8,467 nucleotides of DNA, from the NCBI GenBank assembly GCA_003446315.1, contig DMBA01000365.1, forward strand, positions 1 through 8,467. The letters are read 5' to 3'. The stretch is from Ruminococcus sp. GTDB lineage: Bacteria; Bacillota; Clostridia; Oscillospirales; Ruminococcaceae. The translations under genes were made by a program, and so were the position numbers. Below, piece by piece: positions 1 through 6,432 of this stretch. The notes under the pieces are model-generated. The model had not been told where the DNA came from. It did no database searches and was given only the letters and a program-made list of their open reading frames with translations. The stretch's first letter is position 1; every line of letters begins with the position of its first letter.

Positions 1-9
1 AATTCACTT

Positions 10-173
10 AGGGGCACCCTCTATCGCAGGGTGCCCCTCTCCGGAAAACGATCCACTGGATCGTTTTCTCGGATTCACCCCTGCGGAGCTCCTTGCATGC
101 GGGGTATTTCGCTCACTGCGGTGAGCGACCAGAGGCTCTGCCTCTGGACTCCGCGAGCTTTTGAAAAAGCTCG
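10..173. repeat. Cluster of six consecutive hairpins in intergenic DNA
   Basis: This gene-free stretch holds five perfect inverted repeats and one bulged one, nearly end to end. They are: 10-20/28-38 (11-bp arms, core GGGGCACCCT, 7-nt loop); 44-54/58-68 (11-bp arms GAAAACGATCC, 3-nt loop); 77-84/99-105 (ACCCC and GC with one bulged T, enclosing the palindrome GGAGCTCC); 109-116/121-128 (8-bp arms TCGCTCAC); 129-136/140-147 (8-bp arms CCAGAGGC, loop TCT); and 154-162/165-173 (9-bp arms CGAGCTTTT, 2-nt loop). The fourth and fifth stems abut at 128/129. No stem is followed by a proper T-run on either strand, so these are not ordinary intrinsic terminators. Bases 174-253, up to the end of the VOC gene, show nothing else. 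The arrangement resembles the palindromic intergenic repeat units common in Ruminococcaceae-type genomes (from memory, not searched). Its role is unknown; it could be a structured RNA, a repeat family, or a nucleoid or mRNA-end element. Confidence 0.85.
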
Positions 174-253
174 ACCAAAACTTTTATTTAGGCTTCGCCG
201 CTTTTGCTTAAGTTGTTGGCATTGCTTCCCTATAACGCATCCTTCTTTCTGAA

Positions 254-661
254 TCAACTTCGATTTTCAAACGGTCTGTTGAACGATCCGATCTCAATAA
301 GGTTTCCTTCCGGATCGGCAATATAACAGGTGCGCTGACCCCAAGATTCCGTGATCGGTTCTAACACAGGCACTGCACCCTTGCTGACAACATCACGAAA
401 CGCCGCATCGACCTCATCAAAGGTGTCCACATACAATGCGATCTCTGAATGACCGTTGAGTCCCTTGATATACGCATATTTGCGGCTTGTCATATGCTCG
501 AAATCCTTTCTGCCGTAAAGCAGAAACAGTACGCCGTCCTTGACAAGATATACGTTTGAGGTGTCTTCCGCCTCTTTTATTTCAAAGCCGAGTACATCTC
601 TGTAAAAGCGGATCATTGCGCCCATATCATTGACAAATAGTCCGAATCCTTCCAGTCTCAT
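254..661 (-). CDS. VOC/glyoxalase-fold family protein
   Basis: This is a 135-residue protein, the usual length for a single-chain protein with two babbab modules of the vicinal-oxygen-chelate superfamily (glyoxalase I, bleomycin-binding, dioxygenase types). The first module shows GFGLFVNDM and the helix MIRFYRDVLGFEI (residues 5-28). The second begins at HSEIALYVD (71-79) and ends with the hallmark DPEGNLIEIGSF (116-127). Candidate metal ligands are His71 or Glu73 and Glu123. The N-terminal ligand usual in glyoxalase I is not evident, because residue 4 is Glu in the place where His is common. It could therefore be a metal enzyme with altered ligands or a binding protein, and the substrate cannot be told from sequence. 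The ATG start is supported by AAAGGAG six bases upstream. It lies 95 bp downstream of the alkyltransferase gene on the same strand, so co-transcription is possible but not shown. It is probably cytosolic, since no signal peptide is visible. Confidence 0.88.
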   Translation of the reverse strand: MRLEGFGLFVNDMGAMIRFYRDVLGFEIKEAEDTSNVYLVKDGVLFLLYGRKDFEHMTSRKYAYIKGLNGHSEIALYVDTFDEVDAAFRDVVSKGAVPVLEPITESWGQRTCYIADPEGNLIEIGSFNRPFENRS

Positions 662-756
662 AAAACGCTCCTTTCATTTGATCGGGTGTCTGATAACCGT
701 TTTCAGCTTGTCCGGAGACCTATATTGATAATTTGAAAGCACCGGGCAGATCATGC

Positions 757-1272
757 TCAGTGCTTGTTTGCATACGATTGATTAGACTTTTCCAGTTTCA
801 GCAGCGCGATCTTCTTATCAAGACCGCCTGCATATCCTGTAAGACTGCCGTCTGAACCAACAACTCTATGGCAGGGGATTATGATCGAGATGGGATTATG
901 CCCGACAGCACCGCCAACTGCCTGTGCTGACATTCGCCCAACACCATTCTGCTTTGCAATGATATATGCAATCTCGCCGTAGGTCATCGTTTGTCCGTAA
1001 GGGATTGTCAGCATGATTTCACATACTGCTTTGCGGAACGGTGTTGTGTTCAGGCATATAGGAGGCGTAAAGGCGGGAACCTGAAAGCTGAAATATGTAT
1101 CGAGCCAGTTGACAGCCTGTGTGAATACCGGCAGCGATGCTTCGATACTTTCAGATATCAGCTTATGGGGAAAGTGTTTCTGTCCGTCAAACCATAATCC
1201 TGTGAGTGATTCTCCGTTGCCGGCAAGCGTTAAGCCGCCAATCGGAGAAATATAATGATATTTGTAATTCAT
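757..1272 (-). CDS. ogt: Methylated-DNA--[protein]-cysteine S-methyltransferase
   Basis: This suicide DNA-repair protein transfers the alkyl group from O6-alkylguanine (and O4-alkylthymine) to its own cysteine. The active-site motif IPCHRV is at residues 132-137, with Cys134 as acceptor, preceded by GHNPISII and followed by GSLTGYAGGLDKK, all typical of the C-terminal alkyltransferase domain. The helix-turn-helix region with PYGQTMTYGEIA (91-102) is present. The N-terminal domain (about 1-75) is short and degenerate, as in stand-alone Ogt proteins, and there is no Ada regulatory domain. At 171 residues it has normal family length. In the recognition helix, SAQAVGGAVG carries Gln117 where many homologues have the arginine finger of RAVGGA; I recall this variant as frequent in Firmicutes. 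The ATG is preceded by an A-run and has no good Shine-Dalgarno sequence. An in-frame stop (TGA at 1303-1305) with no intervening ATG, GTG or TTG leaves no better start. A terminator separates it from the upstream PAS gene. Confidence 0.95.
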   Translation of the reverse strand: MNYKYHYISPIGGLTLAGNGESLTGLWFDGQKHFPHKLISESIEASLPVFTQAVNWLDTYFSFQVPAFTPPICLNTTPFRKAVCEIMLTIPYGQTMTYGEIAYIIAKQNGVGRMSAQAVGGAVGHNPISIIIPCHRVVGSDGSLTGYAGGLDKKIALLKLEKSNQSYANKH

Positions 1273-1352
1273 TTTTTTATGAAATCCGTATCTTCTCAGA
1301 TATCAATGTTACAAAAAACATACTCGTGAAAAGATAGAAAGAATAAACAGAA

Positions 1353-1383
1353 AAATCCGGATCTCTTTGAAGCATCCGGATTT
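1353..1383 (-). terminator. Rho-independent terminator of the multi-PAS gene
   Basis: A perfect 10-bp inverted repeat (AAATCCGGAT / ATCCGGATTT, at 1353-1362 and 1374-1383) has an 11-nt loop. Read on the minus strand, the stem runs directly into a T-rich tract (TTTTTCTGTTTATTC, complementary to about 1341-1355). It lies 86 bp beyond the stop codon of the multi-PAS gene. The plus-strand side lacks a T-run, so it acts in the minus direction. It insulates the downstream alkyltransferase gene, which must have its own promoter in about 1273-1350; I could not identify convincing -35 and -10 boxes there. Confidence 0.85.
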
Positions 1384-1469
1384 CAGTGTGATAGCTTGCT
1401 GTATAGTTTTTTGCTTACATCCAGCTTTCAAAAAATGTCAGCGCATTCCTTTTTGATCCGGCAGCCGCG

Positions 1470-4400
1470 TTATTCGTTGAAAATCAACCGAAGCTGCGCT
1501 GCCAGCGTGGAACGGAACAGCGGTGATTTCAGCGGCAGGATCTCCATATCTGCCGGAAGATCGGTGATGGGGCTTGCATGCTCATCCCGAATCATCAGGA
1601 ACGGAATTTTCGGTGCAAGCAAATGCAGCGAGTTCAGTGTGTCTGCACCGGAGGTCTGAACATCGGATTCCCGTATAACAACCAGATCATACGGCGTATT
1701 CTGGGAATTGGAGAACCGCAGCGATGCACACACATGGTCAAAATCTGCCTGCCAGTCACTGTGAAAGCCGGATTCACGCAGCATTTCCATCGTTGCAATT
1801 GCAGCCGCCTGATGCGAATCCCACACAAATGCGCGTTTTCCGAAGGTGTAATGCAGCGGGAAAATTACCTGCTTCGGCACGAATTCCAACGGCAGCCGCA
1901 AAATGATCGCTGTGTCATGCGCGGGAAGCCTTACAAACTCCAGACTGCCGTTCAAAAGGGCAATCAGGCGCTTGCTCAAATAAAGATTATGCTGCTGATA
2001 ATCCGGATGATGCAGCAAAAATGCTTCTTCGATGGATTTCATTGGGTCGTTTGCAGGGATCGGGGACATCAATCCGCTTTGAATATCCTGCGAAACACTG
2101 TCACCGTGCGTCACAAGTGAGAATTCATAGAGCGCATGGATATAATCCCCGTGAATCGCGGATTGTGATATCTGCAATGTGACATTGGAATCATTCGGCA
2201 ATGACCGGATCACATTGAAGAAAATATTTTCAATCAAAAATGAAAGCTTACCGGAATCACATAAAACCGTTTCTTCTGTAACATGTGTTGCATATGAAAC
2301 CAATTTCAAATTCTTTTCACGAAAAACCTGCTCAGATGACATGCGCATCTTTTGGAGAAGCAGAACCAGACTGGTCGGCTCTTTCAGTACCGGAAGCTGG
2401 TTGTTTTCCAGCAGAAGGACATCCTTTGCACATTCTGTCATGGCAGAGAGGCGTTCATATGCGGTGAACATGGAACGGAAATCAGAACGCTTTGCACTGT
2501 CATCCGGAAGGGATCGCTCCATTTTGTCAAGTGTACCGTAGATCTCATTCAGCAAAAGCTGGAAACTGCTGGCAATGTTCAGGAAAACATGCGCCTTGCG
2601 GATACGGGAACGGTCATTCCGGCGCAGATGCTCCTGGAGCTTCTCTTTTGCAGCAGACAGCTCATGCAGGTGTGCATCACGCTTCCGGATCTCATCATCG
2701 ACATCCTCTACATATGTCATGACATAGCGTTTGCCGTTATCATCGCAGAAAAATTTTGCTGCAACATTGCACCAACGGTATTGTTTATTCTCAGCAATAT
2801 CGACCAAAAACAGATGCTTCATATCCGATTTGTTCTCTCTTGCTGCACGCAGGATCGCTTCATAACTGAACAGTTGGGCAAACATCGGACGCTGATCCGG
2901 ATAAATAAAGCGCTCCGGATATTCCGCGCAGAACTGGCTGAACGGTACATTTCCTTTGACCGGAATGAAATCATTATGATCGAGATGATAATAAGAAATG
3001 GTGTCTGTGTCCAGATCGACTTCGCTGACGCGCAGGAAGGAATCCTGGATCATCATTCCGAATTTCCGGCGCAGAATCAACTGCTCATGTTCAGAACGCG
3101 TCAGCTCATCTTTGTTCTGTACTTCGTCATTGACATCAGAAATATAGATCATACTGCGCAGAACGCCTTCTGCATTCTGTTCGAAGTAAACTTCTGCACG
3201 AACATAGCGCCATCCTTTTTCCGTCTTTTGCCGAAAATCAACCTGCTGCTGGCGTTTTCCTTTCTTATACGCTTCTTCGGCGGAGTGCGGGAGCAATGTC
3301 AATGCAGCTTTTTTATAGTCTTCCGGATGGCACTGGGGCATAATCATGCGCTCAAAAAACTGTCCGAACGGACATTCCATCGGCGGCATGACTGTGTGGT
3401 TTGTGATCCGGAAACATCGGGAGATCTGTTTGCTGTAATCGTTTTCAATAAACCAGACAAACCGATTCTGAATCAGCGTATTGAACTGTGCGGAAAGGGA
3501 ATCCTGTCTGCGCTGGGCTTCCAGCTCATTCCGTTTCTGGTGGTCAATATCCTGAACGGCATAGATCGCCTCTGTCGGTTTTCCGTTTTCAAATACGGTG
3601 ATCGTAAACACACCGCGTGTCCACTTGGAATTGATATCCGGATCCTGCTGCGGCATAGCACGGCGATACTGGAAGCTCACTTTATTCTCCGTCAGCGGCG
3701 CAATTTCGCACAGATTCTCCATATTCATATATGGGATAATATTGCTTCGGTCATCGGGGTGTACGAGCTTCATCAGGCTCTGCGCTATATCATCAAACTG
3801 ATACACGGTATCCAGCGTATAAAACTGCTGGAGATCCGGATGCATGGAACAAACCAGCGTTTCACCGGTTCGGATATCAATATGCAGCATCAAGCGGAAA
3901 ATATCAGAAACACCGGAAATGATGTATTGATTGCGAAGGGATACTTCTTTCAGCTCTGCACGGTAGCGGTCGGAGCGTTCCTGTACCAGATGCTGTTCAT
4001 TGCTGTCCATTCCGAACATCAGGATAATGTCCGGATTCACGATGGTGAGTGTAAAGCTCGCCCAACGATATTCCTCTCCGGAATAACGCCGGACAGTACA
4101 TGCAGGACTTGCATTTTCTTCTGCGAACAATCGAAGCTGGGATTCGGAAAAAGCTGCGAGGAACTGCGCTTTGTCTTCCGGATGAATCGCAGCCTCAGCA
4201 TACAGATTGATATATTTGGAGAAGGAAGAAAAGGTTGCCTGTGTGTTCATCAGAACATTTTTTTCATTGATGACAGATACTTTTCCGCTATGCAGCTCAA
4301 TACGCAGACCTGTAAAATAGGCGGAAGTCAAAACGGCACGCATCATTTGCAGTGCTTCTGCCGGTGCACCGTATGCCCGCCGGTCGATCGTGACTGCGAA

Positions 4401-4697
4401 TACAACTGTTTTTCCCCATGTAGTTTCAACTGCATGCAATACGGCACGCTCCGGAAACCAATCCTGATGATCTAAGGTCAGTCCTTTGATGATACCGGCG
4501 GGCTGCGCCGCCTTAATCATGCTGTCGATTGCAGGATTTTGAAACAGATCGGAATAACATGTATCCTTGTCTGTTTCCGGAAACAATGCTTTCGCTGATG
4601 GATTCAGATAGAGCAATTTTTTTGTTTTTTTGTCAAAAATCAGCACCGCATCCTCGCGCAGTTCCAGAAACATTCTATCCGTTTTCTGATCCCACAT
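1470..4697 (-). CDS. Multi-PAS protein with degenerate histidine-kinase and receiver domains
   Basis: This is a 1075-residue, probably cytosolic protein with no membrane segment. The start is the ATG at 4697 because GGAGG lies seven bases upstream; an in-frame ATG at 4718 lies before that site and is unlikely. An N-terminal PAS-like unit (about 10-105) precedes four PAS_3-type repeats (about 119-235, 255-385, 405-525, 545-668). These show HPED (172-175), HPDD (313-316), HPED (457-460) and YPDQ (599-602), each followed by a YRW/GWRY-type strand and a closing D-V/I-D-type end. A helical DHp-like region (675-765), an ATPase-like region (770-940) and a receiver-like region (950-1075) follow. Key residues look lost. 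The segment matching the H-box (K701 to G721) has Ser710 where His is expected. The G1 motif reads THGDS (863-867), and the G2 glycines align with Gln902 and Asn904. The receiver Asp aligns with Arg1009, although Lys1057 and the N-box Asn824/Asn828 remain. It is most likely a ligand- or redox-sensing pseudokinase scaffold. It has its own promoter and terminator. Confidence 0.87.
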   Translation of the reverse strand: MWDQKTDRMFLELREDAVLIFDKKTKKLLYLNPSAKALFPETDKDTCYSDLFQNPAIDSMIKAAQPAGIIKGLTLDHQDWFPERAVLHAVETTWGKTVVFAVTIDRRAYGAPAEALQMMRAVLTSAYFTGLRIELHSGKVSVINEKNVLMNTQATFSSFSKYINLYAEAAIHPEDKAQFLAAFSESQLRLFAEENASPACTVRRYSGEEYRWASFTLTIVNPDIILMFGMDSNEQHLVQERSDRYRAELKEVSLRNQYIISGVSDIFRLMLHIDIRTGETLVCSMHPDLQQFYTLDTVYQFDDIAQSLMKLVHPDDRSNIIPYMNMENLCEIAPLTENKVSFQYRRAMPQQDPDINSKWTRGVFTITVFENGKPTEAIYAVQDIDHQKRNELEAQRRQDSLSAQFNTLIQNRFVWFIENDYSKQISRCFRITNHTVMPPMECPFGQFFERMIMPQCHPEDYKKAALTLLPHSAEEAYKKGKRQQQVDFRQKTEKGWRYVRAEVYFEQNAEGVLRSMIYISDVNDEVQNKDELTRSEHEQLILRRKFGMMIQDSFLRVSEVDLDTDTISYYHLDHNDFIPVKGNVPFSQFCAEYPERFIYPDQRPMFAQLFSYEAILRAARENKSDMKHLFLVDIAENKQYRWCNVAAKFFCDDNGKRYVMTYVEDVDDEIRKRDAHLHELSAAKEKLQEHLRRNDRSRIRKAHVFLNIASSFQLLLNEIYGTLDKMERSLPDDSAKRSDFRSMFTAYERLSAMTECAKDVLLLENNQLPVLKEPTSLVLLLQKMRMSSEQVFREKNLKLVSYATHVTEETVLCDSGKLSFLIENIFFNVIRSLPNDSNVTLQISQSAIHGDYIHALYEFSLVTHGDSVSQDIQSGLMSPIPANDPMKSIEEAFLLHHPDYQQHNLYLSKRLIALLNGSLEFVRLPAHDTAIILRLPLEFVPKQVIFPLHYTFGKRAFVWDSHQAAAIATMEMLRESGFHSDWQADFDHVCASLRFSNSQNTPYDLVVIRESDVQTSGADTLNSLHLLAPKIPFLMIRDEHASPITDLPADMEILPLKSPLFRSTLAAQLRLIFNE

Positions 4698-4759
4698 ACA
4701 AATTCCTCCATTCCGCAAGAATCGTCATTGTCCGATAATGATCCATATAAATATCTTTT

Positions 4760-4788
4760 ATTATAGCAAATCAGCCACAGAAAGTCAA
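4760..4788 (-). promoter_or_regulatory. SigmaA-type promoter for the multi-PAS gene
   Basis: On the minus strand, TTGACT (complement of 4783-4788) is followed by exactly 17 bp and then TATAAT (complement of 4760-4765). This is a perfect -10 box with a -35 one base from consensus. The start point is expected near 4753, giving a leader of about 55 nt before the ATG at 4697. The -35 box lies in the loop of the 4772-4802 stem-loop and the spacer overlaps one of its arms. The leader also has a short inverted repeat (TCATT/AATGA, about 4728-4744). Confidence 0.8.
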
Positions 4789-4802
4789 TGACTCTGCGGC
4801 TG
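4772..4802 (-). terminator. Stem-loop at the end of the HAD gene, overlapping a promoter
   Basis: The 10-bp arms CAGCCACAGA (4772-4781) and TCTGCGGCTG (4793-4802) pair with one G-U wobble around an 11-nt loop, 26 bp after the phosphatase stop codon. On the minus strand only ATTTGC follows the stem, a poor T-tract. On the plus strand TTTTCAT follows, but no plus-strand gene converges here. It is therefore either a weak terminator for the upstream operon or an operator-like palindrome acting on the promoter of the multi-PAS gene, whose -35 box sits in its loop. Confidence 0.5.
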
Positions 4803-4828
4803 TTTTCATATCATTATACAAAAAATTA

Positions 4829-5476
4829 TCAAATTAGACGGTTGATTTCTTCCGGACGCTGTGCAAAACACGCTGCACCGGCATTTTCCAAAAAGGATTT
4901 GTCCCGAAATCCCCACAAAACACTGATGCAGGGCAATCCTGCATGCTTTGCCGTCAGTATGTCTACATCCGAATCTCCGATATAGATTGAATTCTCAGCA
5001 GATACATGCAATTCCTGCATTGCGCGTAAAACGGAATCCGGTGCCGGTTTCAGCGGTACACCGCTTAATTGACCGATTGCAGCATCTATGACATCGCCGA
5101 AAAATGCCTTGCAGAGCGTTTTGACTTCTGCATCCGGTTTATTGGACACAACGGCTATCCGCATCCCTCTGTCCCGCAGTGTTTGCAGCAGTTCCGGTAT
5201 GCCCTCGTAAGGCACTGTGCACTCGCGGCATTTCATTTTATATAACCGGCGTGTATCCTGCAAGACCGCATCGTGAAGCGCCTGATCGGGTTTGCCGATT
5301 GCGCGGCGCACCAGTTCTGACAAGCCATTGCCCAAAAAACGGCGGACTTCATCCATTGTTCGCTCCGGTAAACCATGCATTTTGAGTGCTGCATTGACAC
5401 TGTTTCTTAAATCATCTAAGGTATTCAGCAACGTGCCGTCCAAATCAAAAATGACAGCTTGAATATTCTGAAACAC
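4829..5476 (-). CDS. gph: HAD-family phosphatase, phosphoglycolate phosphatase type
   Basis: This is a 215-residue cytosolic HAD hydrolase of the Gph/PgmB class, with the usual length and motifs. Motif I is FDLDGTLLNT with Asp11 (nucleophile) and Asp13. A helical C1 cap spans about 17-85. Motif II is VVSNKP with Ser111, motif III is Lys143 in LKPAPDS, and motif IV is YIGDSDVD with Asp168 and Asp172 for Mg2+. The PLKPAPD and GDSDVDILTAKHAG segments are characteristic of phosphoglycolate phosphatase. Substrate range in this family is broad, so 2-phosphoglycolate salvage is the likely but unproven role; the gene symbol is tentative. The start is GTG at 5476, with AAAGGA about 10 bases upstream; no ATG is available before the invariant motif I. 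It lies 22 bp after the SGNH lipoprotein gene and is probably the last gene of that operon. Confidence 0.92.
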   Translation of the reverse strand: MFQNIQAVIFDLDGTLLNTLDDLRNSVNAALKMHGLPERTMDEVRRFLGNGLSELVRRAIGKPDQALHDAVLQDTRRLYKMKCRECTVPYEGIPELLQTLRDRGMRIAVVSNKPDAEVKTLCKAFFGDVIDAAIGQLSGVPLKPAPDSVLRAMQELHVSAENSIYIGDSDVDILTAKHAGLPCISVLWGFRDKSFLENAGAACFAQRPEEINRLI

Positions 5477-5498
5477 AATCGCAATTTCCTTTCATTTT

Positions 5499-6413
5499 TT
5501 ACTTCATTGCATCATATAAAGTCTCTGCGATCAGCTTTTGTCCCTCTGCATTCGGGTGCGGATCCAAGCCTTCTGCCTGATTCTCTTCATACGATGCTTC
5601 AACCATCCCGATCACCGGAATCGGATCGCATGCAGCAAATGCTCCGGCGATATCGACCGGGATCAATTCAGAATGCGCGGCTGTAAATGCATCCAATATT
5701 TCATTTGCACGGTCAATTCGTTCCTGCGCGTAAGTCCGGAACTCTGCATCTTCGGTCAGATCCGATTTGACAGCATCTGTATATGGATTATAAATATTCA
5801 GCACATAGATCTCAGCATTTTCATTTCGTTCCCTGATCCAGTTGTAAATGCTTTCCATATCCAATTCAAGCTGATTCAGGTTTTCTTCGACCTGCCCATC
5901 CAGCTCTTGCAGCAATGCTTCTTTATCCTGTAGACGTTCTTCAATATCCTTCTGCAATGCGTCTATATCTTCATCTGTCACCGTTTCCGGATCAAGCTGG
6001 TGCTCATCTGCGATACCTTTCAAATAGTCTGTATATACGCCCAAAATGTTGTTTGCACCAATATAGATCACGATGATATCCGCAGACGGCAGACGCACGG
6101 CACGACCGTTTTGCAGCCTGTGAAGGAGATCGGAGCTGGTGTCTCCGCTGATCGCATAATTATAATCATTCCATGTGATGTCATCGCGTTCTTCGAGTTT
6201 TTCCTTCAGCAACACAGAATACCGTTCTTCTTCCGGATTCTCCAGACCATAGCCGAATGAAATGGAATCGCCCAATGTGACAATAGATTTTTCCTGCGGT
6301 TCTTCCGGCATGTTTACAGAAGACTCTGCTGCATTGGAATTGGATGAGCTGCCGCATCCTGTCATGAGCATCAGCGGCAAAAGCGCCCATGATAATACCT
6401 TTTTTCGCTGCAT
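5499..6413 (-). CDS. SGNH/GDSL-hydrolase-family lipoprotein
   Basis: This is a 304-residue exported lipoprotein of the SGNH/GDSL esterase superfamily. Signal peptide MQRKKVLSWALLPLMLMTGC ends in the lipobox LMTGC, so Cys20 should be lipidated and the protein anchored outside the membrane. A Ser/Asn-rich linker (21-35) follows. Block I is VTLGDSISFGYG with Ser50 as nucleophile. Block II is AISGDTS (Gly90), block III is YIGANN (Gly119, Asn121), and block V is LDPHPNAEG with His286. The acid precedes His by two residues (DPH) rather than in the classical DxxH spacing, as I recall for lipoprotein members of this family. An acidic helical insertion (about 140-195) lies between blocks III and V. 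The ATG at 6413 is preferred over the in-frame GTG at 6419 because AAAGG lies nine bases before the ATG and only three before the GTG. Likely substrates are acyl or acetyl esters of envelope lipids or glycans; the exact one cannot be told. Confidence 0.9.
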   Translation of the reverse strand: MQRKKVLSWALLPLMLMTGCGSSSNSNAAESSVNMPEEPQEKSIVTLGDSISFGYGLENPEEERYSVLLKEKLEERDDITWNDYNYAISGDTSSDLLHRLQNGRAVRLPSADIIVIYIGANNILGVYTDYLKGIADEHQLDPETVTDEDIDALQKDIEERLQDKEALLQELDGQVEENLNQLELDMESIYNWIRERNENAEIYVLNIYNPYTDAVKSDLTEDAEFRTYAQERIDRANEILDAFTAAHSELIPVDIAGAFAACDPIPVIGMVEASYEENQAEGLDPHPNAEGQKLIAETLYDAMK

Positions 6414-6432
6414 ATTCACTTACCTTTCTGAA

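Noticed and set aside
10..38. First GC-rich hairpin as an ordinary intrinsic terminator
   Set aside because: The 11-bp stem is strong, but no T-run follows on either strand; it fits better as one unit of the hairpin cluster.
31..252. Small plus-strand open frame (73 codons) through the hairpin cluster, and its minus-strand counterpart at 75-257
   Set aside because: The frames run across perfect inverted repeats, have no ribosome binding site and give low-complexity Arg/Cys/Leu-rich peptides; structure rather than coding explains the sequence.
662..756. Possible promoter for the VOC gene between it and the alkyltransferase gene
   Set aside because: AT-rich stretches are present, but no pair of -35 and -10 boxes with 16-18 bp spacing was convincing.
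3630..3850. Scattered ATCCGGAT-like octamers inside coding sequence, matching the terminator stem arm
   Set aside because: They coincide with frequent codon pairs in this genome (for example TCC GGA T) and show no regular spacing, so they are taken as codon bias rather than a repeat family.
2352..4475. Open frame of about 707 codons on the plus strand
   Set aside because: It lies wholly inside the multi-PAS gene in the exactly codon-aligned antisense frame. Such a frame stays open whenever the sense gene avoids TTA, CTA and TCA codons, which this gene does. The predicted product is Cys/His/Ile-rich without recognisable domains, while the sense strand has clear PAS motifs, an RBS, a promoter and a terminator.
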